Assembly (NCBI GenBank): GCA_026936335.1 | Contig: JAPMXV010000007.1 | Coordinates: 124,001-188,000 of the forward strand | Direction of reading: 5' to 3' | Source: Mantamonas sphyraenae | Lineage: Eukaryota; CRuMs; Mantamonadidae | Length of the DNA: 64,000 bases | In this document: one piece after another, positions 63,301-64,000 of the stretch | Layout: each line of letters starts with the position of its first letter | Numbering within the stretch: the stretch's first letter is position 1 | Program-made: the position numbers and the translations under genes | The notes under the pieces: generated by a model | Seen by the model: the letters and a program-made list of their open reading frames with translations, nothing else | Told to the model about the DNA's origin: nothing | The model's database searches: none

Positions 63301-64000
63301 GAATCATCCTGTCCTCTTGCTGCTCCACGGTCTGCGAAAAGTCATGTTGCAGCTTCTGCTCCTCCACCTCTAGCTGCTTCAGCCTGTCCAGCAGCACGTG
63401 CACTCCGGCCAATTCCGGCAGCGCAAAATGCAGCTGGCCCTCAAGGCGTCGGCGTACCGCGCGTCGATGTGCTTCCAGTTCCTGCATGTCCTTCACCAAC
63501 CGCTCCACAATGACCACCGACTCTCCGTCGCTGCCCTGTGTGCGCATCACCTCTTCAAACTCCTGCAGGTACTCTTCCTTGGCCTCTTGCAACTCCTCCA
63601 TCTCCAGGAACAGGTCATGCGTCGGGTCGTGCTCCACCCCACCGTAGAATCGCTGGATTTCCAGGTGCAGTTGGTTCATCAGCTTCTGCTTGCCCGAGTC
63701 TGCACGGCGCATCTTTTCAATCGACTCGAGCCTCGTCTCGTGCTCCTCATCCGTTTCCTCCGCGCCTTCCATCAGCAGCGACGTGTGGTTGTGGATCTGG
63801 CCCAGCAGCGACATGATTCGGTCGTCCATCACCTGCATGGCTCGTATCGTCTTGACCGGCGAGTCCACGTTGCCCGCCACCTCACCGTCTACGTTCTCCG
63901 CCAGTGAGATCACAAGCTGGTTCATCACTTCTGTGTCCTTGCGCGTGGCCTCCTGCAGCTCGCTCACGACCACTCGCTCCGGCAGCGGCATGTGCACCTC
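60317..64000 (-). CDS. Coiled-coil and disordered protein, 5' end outside the window
   Basis: The frame is open from the right edge to TGA at 60319-60317 (at least 1,227 residues), with no intron in view. From the edge to about 62,400 the chain is nearly all charged coiled coil (QELEAHRRAVRRRLEGQLHF, LEVLKEELMGSMKRILRAQT), with some spectrin-like spacing. From 62,390 onward it is disordered: Ser/Gly-rich, then basic (TRKGPRRPKTAEGRKGKRRV), with another short coil near 61,700. No signal peptide or membrane segment is visible in this part. The family is unknown; a cytoskeletal or basal-body-type protein is possible. Its stop lies 52 bp upstream of the cysteine-rich surface gene, the same arrangement as the C2/coiled-coil gene and the giant receptor. 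Confidence 0.8.
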   Translation of the reverse strand, partial: EVHMPLPERVVVSELQEATRKDTEVMNQLVISLAENVDGEVAGNVDSPVKTIRAMQVMDDRIMSLLGQIHNHTSLLMEGAEETDEEHETRLESIEKMRRADSGKQKLMNQLHLEIQRFYGGVEHDPTHDLFLEMEELQEAKEEYLQEFEEVMRTQGSDGESVVIVERLVKDMQELEAHRRAVRRRLEGQLHFALPELAGVHVLLDRLKQLEVEEQKLQHDFSQTVEQQEDRMIHGSGYSQTRFKWKQQLEGLDQRKDILRRQLQRMLTEQFDESHWSLQKMKELFDMSVERRKVNTYLNAALRASSGSEHLPLKLIQENLKQLEPKRLEMQGLLRKNLTMAIPDNEEVLKLMKSIEEIDLRVETLQRQLEAGETQDGEAKGDGDEMSEKARMDTEKELVKQLRSLEVLKEELMGSMKRILRAQTERDRTTRIVSKHLELCALEKHELLRELKRRRVTRYPFVFERERLSELGKHELEQLEDYIQAMSNVDDELLLESDLGDVKDLFDESGKVTMKLHGQVLKKVLATNVQVEREYSELRRRPGRKDESTSGTSSGAGSGSMSGGSGVGNALNNNSLSSSSRRRSQMPSGAEGGNGGVGGKGKDKDANSVWNQMETRSGMAWMDTSQLFLQRMQSELEEVAEASFYLSTIKNAQRAEERNKGDQGGDGEERDSSDDDSSDDDDLDDLIAGSLRPALKSQTTLSRGLSGFGTSGLGSSGRRVEGGKSVRLAEPMPAGSSMANMMMMSLPGGAKANAEKMQKLRVENEILKTQLQFERMQMNKLQEDSKEQSLRSRKRRSSNGVLSVTAMPPQSSSSGATPRRRHARAVSVNVPEQLQVVLEASRVGHGTADEVEKGKKSTRKGPRRPKTAEGRKGKRRVRKASSSEKRGGSSKASSSGASEGARSGTERGGKSPQRRSSVRRRSSTRKGVVEVEGSGASAVSSEMMESVETDGLESGYFEGQPVLMSTMSTPEAMSPSVSSEVWTPELPRTATGGATADTTKRGRGSISRFEMMRSSSSGSRRSSEGGAGRRGSATPMLMSRSQGPRMSEEEQSMSEDHRLMGEELAKEGIGSRRVDDGLLEGLSEMELEDLGLSRRSQSRSPVPKTEDASELSLEEDSKGRDEKEKGKGKSRRTRRTAVAQASELPKPRPPSSGQGNGNEEVSVTVTTPSGRSGGDVANTAMLIKKRGKQQRRSGGQGSASGGSNDDDPLGLGSVPVLGDGMDGAGGV

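Noticed and set aside
1-64000. tRNA, rRNA or mobile elements
   Set aside because: The gaps are too short and none shows a tRNA arm pattern, rRNA-like block, terminal repeats or transposase/reverse-transcriptase motifs.

Overview
The window is nuclear DNA from a compact, GC-rich unicellular eukaryote. Spliceosomal GT-AG introns (27 could be placed, about 60 to 396 nt) interrupt genes for typically eukaryotic proteins: ER membrane complex EMC8, Arp2/3 subunit ARP3, splicing factor SF3B1, two ubiquitin-specific proteases, diphthamide enzyme DPH2, ESCRT-III CHMP2 and AP-4 beta. Nuclear-encoded ClpP and COX10 carry likely mitochondrial leaders, so the cell has respiring mitochondria. AP-4 beta plus a CHID1-type GH18 protein argue against a fungus. 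I cannot place the organism more precisely than a free-living-type protist; no prokaryotic, plastid, viral or transposon gene was seen.

Layout, left to right. 2-100 is the 3' tail of a gene entering from the left (+). EMC8 (+) and ARP3 (-) converge; ARP3 and SF3B1 (+) diverge from the only gap over 300 bp. A protein with a split MYND-like zinc finger (+) follows and converges on an unrecognised 947-residue helical protein (-). Next come a USP1-like deubiquitinase (+), a 135-residue single-TM protein (-) whose stop overlaps that of the deubiquitinase, and a second deubiquitinase with two MYND fingers and a CS-like domain (+). ClpP, DPH2 and a 17-kb giant receptor gene then follow on the minus strand, preceded (in transcription order) by a C2/coiled-coil gene. 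CHMP2 (+) and AP-4 beta (-) converge. An unrecognised multi-TM protein (-), CHID1 (-) and COX10 (+) come next. A 2,379-residue cysteine-rich, probably GPI-anchored surface protein (-) and a coiled-coil protein (-, running off the right edge) end the window.

The most unusual object is the giant gene at 19772-37132 (about 5,686 residues once a one-base frame slip near 33,400 is allowed for). It has a signal peptide, about 17 filamin-like repeats, two IPT/TIG domains, a discoidin-like domain, about 17 copies of an unfamiliar repeat of roughly 110 residues, ephrin-receptor-like cysteine modules and a polytopic membrane region. Its cytosolic tail contains an internally duplicated module that resembles an RGS domain. 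It looks like a huge adhesion-type receptor joined to G-protein regulators. Twice in the window a long coiled-coil gene lies 52-54 bp upstream of a giant surface-protein gene on the same strand.

Other intergenic gaps run from 10 to about 211 bp, and one convergent pair overlaps by 16 bp. No rRNA, tRNA, CRISPR array or mobile element was recognised.
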